A stretch of DNA of 59,693 nt from Sphingobacteriales bacterium (GTDB taxonomy: Bacteria; Bacteroidota; Bacteroidia; AKYH767-A; OLB10): the NCBI GenBank assembly GCA_021299095.1, contig JAJTFW010000013.1, positions 1-59,693 of the forward strand, read 5' to 3'. The notes beneath the pieces are model-generated. The model had not been told where the DNA came from. It saw nothing but the letters and a program-made list of their open reading frames with translations, and did not search any database. This document shows, piece by piece, positions 20,187 through 29,300 of the stretch. Every line of letters starts with the position of its first letter. The stretch's first letter is position 1. The position numbers and the translations under genes were made by a program.

Positions 20187-21452
20187 ATGAAAACATCCGC
20201 ATCTGAAGCAATTCAATACATAAAGCCCGGGCAGCGTGTATTTGTTCATGGTAGCGCAGCAACGCCAACAATACTGCTTCAGGCATTAGTAGATCATGAA
20301 GAAATCAAGGATGTGGAGCTCGTCTTTATTAGCGTATTTGGCTCCTTCCCCCCTGCCCTTCCAGAACACGAAAGCAGGTTCCGGCTGAACAGCCTTTTTG
20401 TATCAGGCCCAGTCAGAAAAGCTGTCAATTCAGGCAAGGCAGACTATGTTCCTGTCTTTTTAAGTGAGATTCCAGAACTATTCCGGAACAACATACTTCC
20501 CATCGATGTGGCCCTAGTGCAGGTATCCCCGCCCGACCGACATGGATATTGTTCACTTGGCGTGTCGGTGGATGTTGCCAGGTCTGCGGTAAATGCAGCG
20601 GAAATGGTGATTGCACTGGTTAATCACCAAATGCCCCGTACGCATGGCGATGGCATGATTCACACTTCAAGGTTCGCTGCCATGGTAGAATGCGACTGCG
20701 AGCTTGAGCTCCCATCCGGGCACTCCCTTCCGGGAGAAATTGAACAACGAATCGGCCGACAAGTAGCCGGACTAATCGAAGATGGAAGTACACTACAACT
20801 GGGTATTGGTGCTATCCCCGATTCCGTCCTAAGTTGCTTGTCCTCGCATCGCCACCTGGGCATCCACACCGAAATGTTTTCAGATGGCATACTTCCATTG
20901 ATCCAATCCGGAGTCATTGACAATAGTCTAAAGGTCAAACACCCAGGCAAGACCGTAACCGGATTTTGTTTTGGAACTCGTAAACTCTACGAATTCATTG
21001 ATGACAATCCAGGCTTTGCTTTTCTAGATATCGATTATGTAAACGACACCGCAGTGATTCGGCAAAACCCACGGGTGATTGCCATCAATAGTGCTATTGA
21101 GGTTGACCTTACTGGTCAGGTTTGCTCTGACTCCATTGGTTTCACACAATACTCAGGGGTTGGCGGTCAAATGGATTTTTTAAGAGGAGCCGCATTATCC
21201 CAGGGAGGAAAACCAATTATCGCCTTGCCCTCCAGAACCGCTAAAGGGCAAGCTCGGATTGTCAATTTTCTAAAACCTGGAGCTGGCGTTGTTGCGACAC
21301 GCGCCCATATTCACTATGTGGTAACCGAATACGGAGTGGCCTACTTGTTCGGAAAAAATATGCATCAACGAGCTCAGGCCCTTATCGCCATTGCACACCC
21401 CGATGACAGAGAGTCGCTGTCAAGATCATTTCATGATCGCTTCCGGCACTGA
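20187..21452 (+). CDS. Acetyl-CoA hydrolase/transferase family protein (4-hydroxybutyrate CoA-transferase-like)
   Basis: Enzymes of this family move CoA between carboxylic acids or hydrolyse acetyl-CoA in the cytoplasm. The 421 residues show both halves of the fold. The likely catalytic glutamate is Glu305 in NSAIEVDLTGQV, which forms the CoA thioester in characterised members, and the glycine-rich CoA site is YSGVGGQMDFLRGAALSQGG (323-341). The closing segment VATRAHIHYVVTEYGVAYLFGK is typical. Length and pattern fit the 4-hydroxybutyrate CoA-transferase/acetyl-CoA hydrolase branch, but the acyl substrate cannot be read from sequence. It stands alone on the plus strand and overlaps the start of the decayed synthetase-like sequence downstream. 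Confidence 0.88.
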   Translation: MKTSASEAIQYIKPGQRVFVHGSAATPTILLQALVDHEEIKDVELVFISVFGSFPPALPEHESRFRLNSLFVSGPVRKAVNSGKADYVPVFLSEIPELFRNNILPIDVALVQVSPPDRHGYCSLGVSVDVARSAVNAAEMVIALVNHQMPRTHGDGMIHTSRFAAMVECDCELELPSGHSLPGEIEQRIGRQVAGLIEDGSTLQLGIGAIPDSVLSCLSSHRHLGIHTEMFSDGILPLIQSGVIDNSLKVKHPGKTVTGFCFGTRKLYEFIDDNPGFAFLDIDYVNDTAVIRQNPRVIAINSAIEVDLTGQVCSDSIGFTQYSGVGGQMDFLRGAALSQGGKPIIALPSRTAKGQARIVNFLKPGAGVVATRAHIHYVVTEYGVAYLFGKNMHQRAQALIAIAHPDDRESLSRSFHDRFRH

Positions 21453-21788
21453 GCAGAACCTTCAACTAGCTTTTCGGCTTACCCCCACCCCTAGCAGATT
21501 TATTCATCGGGGAAATGCCGGCAACTTTCTTTGCGTATGGCATTTTGCACGCTTTAAAAAAGGTCGCATACAGCAAGTATCGTTGATGAGATCCATTTTG
21601 GTGCTATCCCCATAGTGCGGGGTGAGGATCTGATGGAATCGTGTCATGATCAGTTAACCCTTGCAAGAGTAATGCAGGTGGCAGACTACTTGGACGTTGA
21701 ACACGCGCATCATCCATTGGTTCGCAACGCGGATGGAGAAAAACTCGCCAAAACAGCAGCCGAACAACATGATATTACTATTGATTAA
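21433..21788 (+). pseudogene. Internally deleted, frameshifted glutamyl-Q-tRNA synthetase-like remnant
   Basis: Two fragments of one class I glutamyl-tRNA synthetase-like enzyme are visible. The first (frame of 21433) reads RLTPTPSRFIHRGNAGNF then CVWHFARFKKG, the N-terminal nucleotide-binding region with a damaged HIGH motif (usually xPTPSGxLHxGN). The second (frame of 21585) reads DEIHFGAIPIVRGEDLMES and then HHPLVRNADGEKLAKT, the C-terminal region with the KMSKS-like loop, up to TAA at 21786. The 130 or so residues expected between them are missing and the two parts are in different frames, so no working enzyme can be made. Intact relatives (GluQRS) put glutamate on queuosine of tRNA-Asp. 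The proposed start is uncertain; it overlaps the end of the CoA-transferase gene. Confidence 0.78.
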
Positions 21789-22143
21789 ACCGATTGGAAT
21801 CAAGACCAAATTCCATTGATGGTTTCTCAATAGTTAAACCATGGACCAATCGATAATAAATGTCAACTAAATAAGTCAGTACGACAATCGGAGGTTTGAG
21901 ATGATACTCTCAAATGGCAATATATTACAATCCGGTTTTTAATAATGGTGATAGTCTTGACTATGCGAAATCGATTTTAATCGTTTATAATACGACTACA
22001 AAAATGGCAACCCGTAACTTTGCTTTGGGGAGGGCGGTGTGGTGGCCCCCTTTGATCAATCGGTATTTTTTAGGTCTTCGTATAATCACGCTTGCCACAC
22101 CCTACAACCACTCACTTTGACACGCCTAAATGCACCTCTCCAC
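21789..22143. other. Intergenic region with no recognised gene
   Basis: This 355-base A+T-rich stretch lies between the pseudogene and the 3' end of rluD. A 68-codon open frame (21914-22120) looks like chance: it has no family resemblance and odd composition. No hairpin terminator or RNA gene was recognised. Confidence 0.5.
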
Positions 22144-23223
22144 TTAAGCTTCATTTTTACCGGCGGAAACGTACCCCCTCCACTTTTCAAGTATAGCCAG
22201 AATATCATCTGGAAGTTCAGCTTCCAGGTACACCGTCCGTCCATCCGATGGATGTCTAAATCCAAGAGAACGGGCATGTAAAGCCTGTCGAGGTAATATC
22301 TCAAAGCAGTTATCGATGAACTGCCGGTATTTAGAAAAAACAGTACCCTTCAATATACGATCCCCGCCATAGGTCTTGTCACCAAACAGAGGGTGCCCAA
22401 TGTACTTCATGTGAATACGTATCTGGTGGGTACGTCCAGTTTCAAGTTTGCAGCGTATCAACGTCACATAGCCAAAGCGCTCCAACACCTCCCAGTGCGT
22501 AACGGCATGCTTGCCCTGGGATGCATCTGGAAATGCTTCCATTACTTTTCGGTCAACTGGACTACGACCTATGTGCACGGAAACGGTTCCTGAATCATCA
22601 GAAAAATCGCCCCACACCAAAGCAAGGTAATGACGATCAATAGTGCGATCAAAAAACTGTTTTGCCAGGTGCGATAAAGCCTGTTCATTCTTGGCAATAA
22701 CAATTAGGCCGGTCGTGTCTTTATCGATTCGATGCACAAGGCCTGGCCTGATCGAATCACTGGTCAATGGTTGCCCTTTCAATTCAGGGTGCATGAGATG
22801 AACGATGCCATTCACGAGCGTCTCCCTGTAATGTCCGTAAGCTGGATGAACCACCAGTCCGGCTTGCTTGTTGACCACGTAAAGCTGATCGTCCTCATAA
22901 CGGATATCAAGTGGAATTTCGTCCGGGTATAACTCGATTTCACGCGGAGGATGTGCGAGTACAACTGTAATGACATCACCAGGCTTTACTTTGTAACTGG
23001 ATTTGACTGACTTTCCGTTTACGAGTATAGTTCCTGCATCCGTCGCCCCCTGTATCCTGTTTCGAGAAACATTCTGAAGACGATTCATCAAAAATTTATC
23101 GATACGAAGCAGGCTTTGAAAACGGTCAACAACTATCCTGTGATGCTCAAATAGCTCCTCCTGATCCTGGTCTTGACCCAAGTCAGGCAAAAATTCATCG
23201 TGTTGGTCTCCTGAATCCATCAA
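22144..23223 (-). CDS. rluD: RluD/RluA-family 23S rRNA pseudouridine synthase
   Basis: It isomerises uridine to pseudouridine in 23S rRNA. The 359 residues contain an S4 RNA-binding domain (about 38-95, RIDKFLMNRLQNVSRNRIQ) and the catalytic domain with HRIDKDTTG at 164-172, where Asp167 is the nucleophile. The RTHQIRIHMKYIGHP and LHARSLGFRHP segments are also canonical. S4 plus catalytic domain and the motif fit RluD (helix 69) best, but other RluA-family targets cannot be excluded. The stretch of about 30 acidic residues before the S4 domain is extra. It is the last gene of the minus-strand run, 4 bases after the T9SS substrate gene. Confidence 0.9.
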   Translation of the reverse strand: MMDSGDQHDEFLPDLGQDQDQEELFEHHRIVVDRFQSLLRIDKFLMNRLQNVSRNRIQGATDAGTILVNGKSVKSSYKVKPGDVITVVLAHPPREIELYPDEIPLDIRYEDDQLYVVNKQAGLVVHPAYGHYRETLVNGIVHLMHPELKGQPLTSDSIRPGLVHRIDKDTTGLIVIAKNEQALSHLAKQFFDRTIDRHYLALVWGDFSDDSGTVSVHIGRSPVDRKVMEAFPDASQGKHAVTHWEVLERFGYVTLIRCKLETGRTHQIRIHMKYIGHPLFGDKTYGGDRILKGTVFSKYRQFIDNCFEILPRQALHARSLGFRHPSDGRTVYLEAELPDDILAILEKWRGYVSAGKNEA

Positions 23224-23227
23224 AGCA

Positions 23228-25120
23228 CTAACGCACGATAAATAGTTTGCCGCTTAATCGCTCACCATTACGAAGGATTACCGAAACATGATAATGGCCT
23301 GATTCAAAGCTTGAGCAGTCGATGAAATTAATATACTCTGATTCGAAAACGATTCGTCCTAGAGCATCAAACAAAACGATCCGCTCAGGCTTTAAGGAGG
23401 AATCAATGTTAAAATTCACCCTGTCGCGAGCAGGATTTGGAAACAATGCAATTGGAGACGTTACTTCAGGCTGGTCTCCGATCGATGTAATTCCGTAGGG
23501 CTCACCAAACACCGGCCTGATCATAAAGGAGCCATTCGCTACAGTCGTATTGACCCAACCGGAACCTGCGTTGTAATACATCCTGCTATTGCTGGATGTA
23601 TTTTTATCGAAACCGAGATGGATGCCGCTTGGGAAATTCTGTTGTTGCTGAAATCCGATGTAAATCGGACCATTGACGTACAGCGGCGCGTCAAGGAAAT
23701 AGGTTGCAAAACCGTTCAAACTGTCGGCGTACTTAGCACGTTGATTTGGCTTTTGATATAATACAGTCTCAGGACTGATGCTCGACCAGACCTTGAGGTT
23801 AAACAGCAAATTAGTCACCGTATCGCCATATTGGGCAAAAAAGAACTGAACTGCACGGAGCGTATCAGGTTGTAAGAAATCAAAACGCATGGCCACCTTG
23901 CCCGTGTTGGTGCCAATGAGATCATAACCACCTTCAGCAGAGCCATCATCAAAGCTGTAATAATTGTAAAAAACCTGTTTGAATTCAACCGTATCATTCG
24001 ATTTCAAACCGGGGAATGCATTTCCATTGGAGAAATAATTTCGAATGGTAAAATAGGTGCTATCGCTGGTTAATGCCGGACTATTAGGCAATGCCGTTGA
24101 GGTAATGGGAAATGTGTAATTAAGAAAAGCATTATTGGGTCGGCCGGGGAAAATATTGCCATTGGTGGCACCGATAGCGGATGTTTGAGTACCCTGGAAA
24201 TCATAAATGCGATGATTGAATCCCACATCAGCGGGTAGCGATGAAGTGACCCGGTAATACATTGCGGCAGAATCAACCAGCAAGTCTGACTGTTGCGTAG
24301 GACTCAAAGAAAGGAAATGTTCCCATGGCACAGCAGTGTAGTCCTGAAGCAGGCTAGATACAGGCCTAGTCATGGCTACATCTGACCAAACAGAATCAAC
24401 TGTTCCACCGCTGGGATCAAAAGATTGATAAAGTCTAACATAATCCAAGTGCCAGTGATCCAAAGCACCTGTTCGGGCACCGTGATTCCGAAATCGAAAA
24501 CGAAAGCCATCCTGTTGAAACACCGAGTTGGAATCAATATGTAACCAATAGGATTCAAATAGGGTATCTGCTCCATTGGAAACCCCGCCCTTCAAAAACC
24601 ACTGCCGTGACCACAGAGAATCAGTGGGGTTATAAAATTCCAGCACGAGTGAATCGGAAAGCTCTGGAGCGTCCCCGTTGCCTTTGCGCTGTACCATAAA
24701 GGAAAGGCTGACGCGCTTATTTAAATTTAACTGAATAGGCTGAGAGGTAAGGGTATCACAGCTGCCCTGTGAAGTTGAAAAACTGTTGTCATAAGGCTGC
24801 CCATTGGCATCAAGTCCATCAAATGTGGCAACCCCAACCGTGAGCATGTTTTTCGGAAGGTGGCTGTTGATGTAAACTCCACGATCCAGCCACAAGTTTG
24901 GATCAGCATAAGGCGATGTACCAGAAAAATCATCTGTAAATGGCAGGACCAGTGAGTTGATAGACTGCCGCCTAACCGTATTGTCAGTGGGTGTTTTCCC
25001 TTCCTGAAGCAACATCGTATTGGACCTGAGGGGCCGGATGACCTCGACTTGAGCACTTAAAGAGACGGGCAATACCAGTTGAAACAGGCAAATAATGGCT
25101 ATGCGCAATCGTTGGTTCAT
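23228..25120 (-). CDS. Secreted protein with T9SS type A sorting domain
   Basis: The ATG at 25120 is chosen because a clear signal peptide follows (MNQRLRIAIICLFQLVL, cleavage after LSAQ); a longer frame reaches 25231 without giving a signal peptide. The 630-residue product is exported by Sec. Its body is rich in beta-strand, Ser, Asn and aromatic residues and holds no enzyme motif I recognise; parts resemble jelly-roll segments seen in other Bacteroidota outer proteins. The last 75 or so residues are a type A T9SS domain (LFPNPARDRVNFNID, then FDALGRIVFESEYI and LFIVR). It lies 22 bases after the PASTA gene and 4 bases before rluD, so it is co-transcribed with housekeeping genes. Confidence 0.9.
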   Translation of the reverse strand: MNQRLRIAIICLFQLVLPVSLSAQVEVIRPLRSNTMLLQEGKTPTDNTVRRQSINSLVLPFTDDFSGTSPYADPNLWLDRGVYINSHLPKNMLTVGVATFDGLDANGQPYDNSFSTSQGSCDTLTSQPIQLNLNKRVSLSFMVQRKGNGDAPELSDSLVLEFYNPTDSLWSRQWFLKGGVSNGADTLFESYWLHIDSNSVFQQDGFRFRFRNHGARTGALDHWHLDYVRLYQSFDPSGGTVDSVWSDVAMTRPVSSLLQDYTAVPWEHFLSLSPTQQSDLLVDSAAMYYRVTSSLPADVGFNHRIYDFQGTQTSAIGATNGNIFPGRPNNAFLNYTFPITSTALPNSPALTSDSTYFTIRNYFSNGNAFPGLKSNDTVEFKQVFYNYYSFDDGSAEGGYDLIGTNTGKVAMRFDFLQPDTLRAVQFFFAQYGDTVTNLLFNLKVWSSISPETVLYQKPNQRAKYADSLNGFATYFLDAPLYVNGPIYIGFQQQQNFPSGIHLGFDKNTSSNSRMYYNAGSGWVNTTVANGSFMIRPVFGEPYGITSIGDQPEVTSPIALFPNPARDRVNFNIDSSLKPERIVLFDALGRIVFESEYINFIDCSSFESGHYHVSVILRNGERLSGKLFIVR

Positions 25121-25142
25121 GTTTGAGGGAAAGTAGTTTGAA

Positions 25143-25913
25143 TCAAGGTTGAAGTACCAAATGAATTGCATCACCTTGTTTAACAAGCATGGTATCGCCG
25201 GGTTGAGGGGTCTGACTAACCACTTTGGCACTCATTGAATCGGATGGTGTCTTTAAATACTCAATGCGACCAGGCAACAATCCTGATCCGCGAATAACAA
25301 ACAATGCCTCCTCCAAAGTCAGGCCTACAAGAGTTGGTATATTGACTTCCGTATTGCCCAGTCCATCTCCAAGCGCAAGGTCAAGTGCACTACCCTTGGG
25401 AACTTCATCGCCGGGACTCAAGGTCTTTCCTCGAAAAGAAACAGAAAGGACAACATCCTTGGCTAAATCGGGTTTATATTCAACCTTCCCGCTTTTAAGT
25501 CCATAGGAATATAATATGGCTTCAGCCTGTCGCTTACTTACATCAATAAGATTAGGTATTCTGACTTGAGGAGGCACAGTCCTCGTAATCGTCAAATAGA
25601 CTTTCCGACCCAACTTGACAGCCTCACGGGGCGAAGGGTCCTGGTCGATAATCACACCGGGCGCCTTGTCAAGAATGAAAACAGACGAATCCGAAACCTC
25701 CACAAGTAAATCGGATGCAGCGGCGAGCTCAACAGCTTTTGCCAATTTCAATCCTTTGAAGTCAGGAACCTCTACTGTAGTACCATGATTGGTGTAGGCC
25801 CCAAGCCACAAATAGGCCAGGACAAGAATCACAAGCACGGCCGAAATACACATCAGCAAATGCTTGACAAACAACTTTGAGCGAATAAATAGATGTAAAT
25901 CAGAACTGCTCAT
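25143..25913 (-). CDS. PASTA-domain membrane protein
   Basis: The ATG at 25913 is preferred to the TTG at 25919. The 256-residue protein has a short cytoplasmic N-terminus, one membrane helix (around LLMCISAVLVILVLAYLWLG) and three PASTA repeats outside (VEVPDFKGLKLAKAVELA; IPNLIDVSKRQAEAILY; IPTLVGLTLEEALFVI), each ending in a beta-strand and a QxPxPG-like turn. PASTA repeats bind peptidoglycan fragments or muropeptides in kinases and penicillin-binding proteins, but here there is no kinase or transpeptidase domain. It follows the D-Ala-D-Ala ligase gene almost directly, an arrangement I recall from other Bacteroidota, which supports a cell-wall role by inference. Confidence 0.9.
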   Translation of the reverse strand: MSSSDLHLFIRSKLFVKHLLMCISAVLVILVLAYLWLGAYTNHGTTVEVPDFKGLKLAKAVELAAASDLLVEVSDSSVFILDKAPGVIIDQDPSPREAVKLGRKVYLTITRTVPPQVRIPNLIDVSKRQAEAILYSYGLKSGKVEYKPDLAKDVVLSVSFRGKTLSPGDEVPKGSALDLALGDGLGNTEVNIPTLVGLTLEEALFVIRGSGLLPGRIEYLKTPSDSMSAKVVSQTPQPGDTMLVKQGDAIHLVLQP

Positions 25914-25915
25914 AA

Positions 25916-28609
25916 TCAAACTACTTCGGCGGCCCGTTTCCGTTTTTGCCCGTAATCAAGAATCTTATCGATAAAATCGAATGGCTTGTAATGTGCAATT
26001 GCAGCCTGATGAAAAATGCAGGTTGCGGGTGTCATGCCAGGCAGGGAGTTTACTTCAATAAACACAACTTCAATACGATCCGGATTGAAGATCCGCACAA
26101 ACGCATCTATCCGCGCATATCCTTCCACGTGTAACAAACGGGCCGCACGTTCAAGCTCCTTTTTCACGGCTGTAGAAATCCGCTTGTTTGCCTCCGAGTC
26201 GTCACTATAACGTGCAGGTGTGATATTTTGACCCTGTCCGGCGAGGAATTTCTCCTCTAAAGAAAGGACATCTCCTTCAGACAAGGCTTCGGAAGCCTCA
26301 AACACCTCAAACTGAAGTCTTCCACCTTCATCCAAACTTGTAAGCATCCCTCCAGTTATCTCAATGAATCGTTGAGCTCCGTTTGCACGGATCAACTCCT
26401 CGAATAATACGACGTCCTTAAACGGAAACTCCTCTTTGAATTTAATATTGAGTGTTGAGGCCAGTTGCTCATCCAGAAGTTCATCGCCTCTAAAAATCAA
26501 AGAGGCATAGGCACTCAACTGCTCTCTGCTGCGAATAATCCGGACAGCGGAACTACAGCCATCATCGACTGGTTTCGCAACACATGGATATCCGAAGCGT
26601 TTCTCCACAACATCGATAAACCCGACAGAATCGTTCAACCAATCGGCCTTACGACCCAAATAATGTCCTGCCACATGAAATCCATTGTGGGCAAGTAATT
26701 CGTTGGTTTTGTACTTATCGATTGTCGTCTGTGAGGAAAGCGGTCCGGATCCATTGTAGGGCAATCCAACACGATCCAGTTCTTTCTGAATCGAGCCATC
26801 CTCACCGGGTCTACCATGCAATGCAATGAAGGCGATATCACATTGCGACGGCAGATCCTCCAAGCTAATTCGTTGAGGAGCTTCCAGATTTTTCAAACTG
26901 GCAAATCGTTCGGTGACACTCTTGCATTCTTCAATGATCCTGCTGATGATAGGATGCCTGTTGAATTCAAAGACCTTTTCCCGTATGTCATCTGCATTGT
27001 CCTTCAGCAGTAAATTTATCGGAATGGAAAACAACTGAAGTTCCTGGCTATTGCCGGTAAGAAAAATAGGCGTAACGTGGTACTTCGGCGAGGATGCAAG
27101 TTTTTCATAAATATTCCGTCCACTCTCTACCGATATATGACGCTCGGAGGAATACCCTCCAAGTATCACCACAGCCCTTGTGTGAATCTGACTGGAGCGG
27201 CGTGCATTGTCCATGAGTTTATCCAGTCGCTGAACCAGCGAAGGGATTTTATCGAACGAACGAAAATCGACAAGCCGTGCACGAAGAGAACGATGAATGA
27301 TGAAGGTGATGAACTGGGTAGGATTTAGTCCAATCTCAGCAGCCTGGTGAAAAAAGAACGAACTGGGCATCATACCTGATGTTGTATTCGGATCGTTCAA
27401 CACGATCTCCCCCGCATCGGAGATAAACCCGTCTATTCGTGCATAGACCGAAAATTTCAATTCGTCAAACAAGCGCTGACACTCACTCCTGATGCGCTGT
27501 ATTCCTTCCTCATCCAAATCGATTGGCGTCACTTTCCGAGATAGCCCCGGCAAATACTTTGAGCGATAATCATACAACTCCTTACCCTTTCTGATCTCAG
27601 TCGGAGGCAAAGCAATAGGAGTTCCATCCTCGTCCTGAATAACAATACAGGAAAACTCCCGACCTGATATGAATGACTCTGCAATAATGGTGCTTTCACC
27701 AGAAGCTGCAGACAACAACACTTCGTACTCGTCGTTGGAGAACAAATCGATGAGTACCGACAAAAGTTCTTCCGGATGATGAATCTGACGACTCCTGATC
27801 ATCAATGGCAGACCGATTCCGTCACGAATATCGGACACCTCGCGAACCCATTGGACTTTCTGATCGAAAGCGAATTCATCCCATTCCGCCTTCGTAATCC
27901 TGCGCAGAAAAAATGACTTGTCAACTGATGAACTAAAAGCACTCAAGGACCGGTCAGATACAACAGTAACGCCGATGGAGGAGCCTTGATTGGCTGACTT
28001 CACAACAAATGGCAATCCGAGCCTGGAAACGCATTGCTCCATCAAATCAGAACTATCGGCAAGTTCCCAGGCTTTTCGACTAACAACCATCGTTTCTGGC
28101 ACCCTAAAGCCTGCATTTCGCATGAAATGACGCTGAGAGGCTTTATCCATACCAATTGCAGAACTCAAAATACCAGACCCTGTGTATGGTATCCGATAGT
28201 ATTCGAGAAGCCCCTGAATGCGACCATCTTCACCATCACTACCATGAAGGCAGAGAAAGGCCATGTCAATCAAACCGGAAAGGGCGCTTAACTCAATTCT
28301 GGATCCGATTTTATTTATCAGCCGGACCTGTTCCTGCCGATCAAGGTCACCAAGGCACTCCGCATAAACCTGAAAAGCATTTACGCTTAGGGGAACCTGG
28401 TCCGGTGAGGGATAAAAATCCCGTATACTTCCCTTGTAAATGAACTCCCAATTGAGCAATACGAAATTTCCGAAACTATCGACGAATACCGGAATAGGCT
28501 CAAACAATGCCTTGTCCAGGTTATCATAAACGGTGCGGCCGCCTGCAAAAGAGACTTCCCGCTCCCTGGAAGTTCCACCAAAGAATATTCCGATCCGAAT
28601 CTTATCCAT
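25916..28609 (-). CDS. Tandem (two-copy) D-alanine--D-alanine ligase-like ATP-grasp protein
   Basis: D-Ala-D-Ala ligase joins two D-alanines with ATP for peptidoglycan precursors. A normal enzyme has about 310-370 residues; this one has about 897 from the ATG at 28609 (an upstream TTG at 28618 is less likely). It is two ligase copies in one frame. Copy 1 (about 4-445) begins IGIFFGGTSREREVSFAGG and has the ATP-grasp segment LPFVVKSANQGSSIGVT; copy 2 (about 478-890) begins VVILGGYSSERHISVESG and has YPCVAKPVDDGCSSAV and IEVNSLPGMTP (851-861). In copy 1 the metal-binding signature is LNDPNTTSGMM (about 404-414) instead of EVNTxPGMT, so it may be weakened or specialised. Copy 2 keeps the acidic-Asn pair. 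It sits upstream of the PASTA protein. Confidence 0.85.
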   Translation of the reverse strand: MDKIRIGIFFGGTSREREVSFAGGRTVYDNLDKALFEPIPVFVDSFGNFVLLNWEFIYKGSIRDFYPSPDQVPLSVNAFQVYAECLGDLDRQEQVRLINKIGSRIELSALSGLIDMAFLCLHGSDGEDGRIQGLLEYYRIPYTGSGILSSAIGMDKASQRHFMRNAGFRVPETMVVSRKAWELADSSDLMEQCVSRLGLPFVVKSANQGSSIGVTVVSDRSLSAFSSSVDKSFFLRRITKAEWDEFAFDQKVQWVREVSDIRDGIGLPLMIRSRQIHHPEELLSVLIDLFSNDEYEVLLSAASGESTIIAESFISGREFSCIVIQDEDGTPIALPPTEIRKGKELYDYRSKYLPGLSRKVTPIDLDEEGIQRIRSECQRLFDELKFSVYARIDGFISDAGEIVLNDPNTTSGMMPSSFFFHQAAEIGLNPTQFITFIIHRSLRARLVDFRSFDKIPSLVQRLDKLMDNARRSSQIHTRAVVILGGYSSERHISVESGRNIYEKLASSPKYHVTPIFLTGNSQELQLFSIPINLLLKDNADDIREKVFEFNRHPIISRIIEECKSVTERFASLKNLEAPQRISLEDLPSQCDIAFIALHGRPGEDGSIQKELDRVGLPYNGSGPLSSQTTIDKYKTNELLAHNGFHVAGHYLGRKADWLNDSVGFIDVVEKRFGYPCVAKPVDDGCSSAVRIIRSREQLSAYASLIFRGDELLDEQLASTLNIKFKEEFPFKDVVLFEELIRANGAQRFIEITGGMLTSLDEGGRLQFEVFEASEALSEGDVLSLEEKFLAGQGQNITPARYSDDSEANKRISTAVKKELERAARLLHVEGYARIDAFVRIFNPDRIEVVFIEVNSLPGMTPATCIFHQAAIAHYKPFDFIDKILDYGQKRKRAAEVV

Positions 28610-28678
28610 GCCCACCAAAGGTAATAAATTCGAGGGGCGAAATTCACTCGGGAAGACATGGTTTTCAGTCTAATTGTG

Positions 28679-29278
28679 TTAATGATCCGCACCGAGAGAA
28701 TCAAGGTATTCTCGAAGTACTGAAACTGCCCTTGCACGGTGGGAAATCGACTGTTTTACCGCTGCCGGCAATTGGCCGAAGGTATCCTGATAACCCTCAG
28801 GAATAAAAACCGGATCATATCCAAATCCATTGGAGCCGAGCGGTCTTTCGGCGATTCGACCGTGTATCCGCCCCTCGAACAATCGAAGCTCTCCACCTAA
28901 CACAAGAGCAATAACCGTAACAAAACTTGCCCTTCGATCTAAAATTCCTTCCATCTGATCCAGCAAATACATCATATTTCGAGCATCATTTCGGGGAACA
29001 CCGGCAAAAAACGCAGAATCAACACCTGGCCGATCACCCAAAGCCACAACTTCCAGACCACTATCATCGGCCAGTGCATTAGCACCAATGGCCTGCCAAA
29101 CATACAAAGCCTTCTGAGCAGCATTTCCTGATATTGTGCCGGAGGTTTCAGGCAATTCTTCAATTATCCCGGCATCTGACAAACTTTTAAGGAAGAAATT
29201 GGGCGGCAAAGCACTGCTAATTTCGAGGAGCTTATTGGGATTCCTGCTCGCAAAAACGAGGCTAAATTCAGAACTCAT
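28679..29278 (-). CDS. rdgB: XTP/dITP diphosphatase (RdgB/HAM1 family)
   Basis: It hydrolyses non-canonical purine nucleoside triphosphates such as dITP and XTP, keeping them out of DNA. The 199 residues show all family motifs: FASRNPNKLLEI (9-20), ADDSGLEV (70-77), PGVDSAFFAG, GSNGFGYDPVFIP (148-160) and SISHRARA (177-184). It lies between fkbM (22 bases) and the tandem ligase gene (69 bases), all on the minus strand. Confidence 0.96.
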   Translation of the reverse strand: MSSEFSLVFASRNPNKLLEISSALPPNFFLKSLSDAGIIEELPETSGTISGNAAQKALYVWQAIGANALADDSGLEVVALGDRPGVDSAFFAGVPRNDARNMMYLLDQMEGILDRRASFVTVIALVLGGELRLFEGRIHGRIAERPLGSNGFGYDPVFIPEGYQDTFGQLPAAVKQSISHRARAVSVLREYLDSLGADH

Positions 29279-29300
29279 GTGATTAATCGTTTCAATATGA

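Noticed and set aside
21914-22120. 68-codon open frame between the pseudogene and rluD
   Set aside because: No family match, A+T-rich intergenic composition, no ribosome or promoter context; likely chance.
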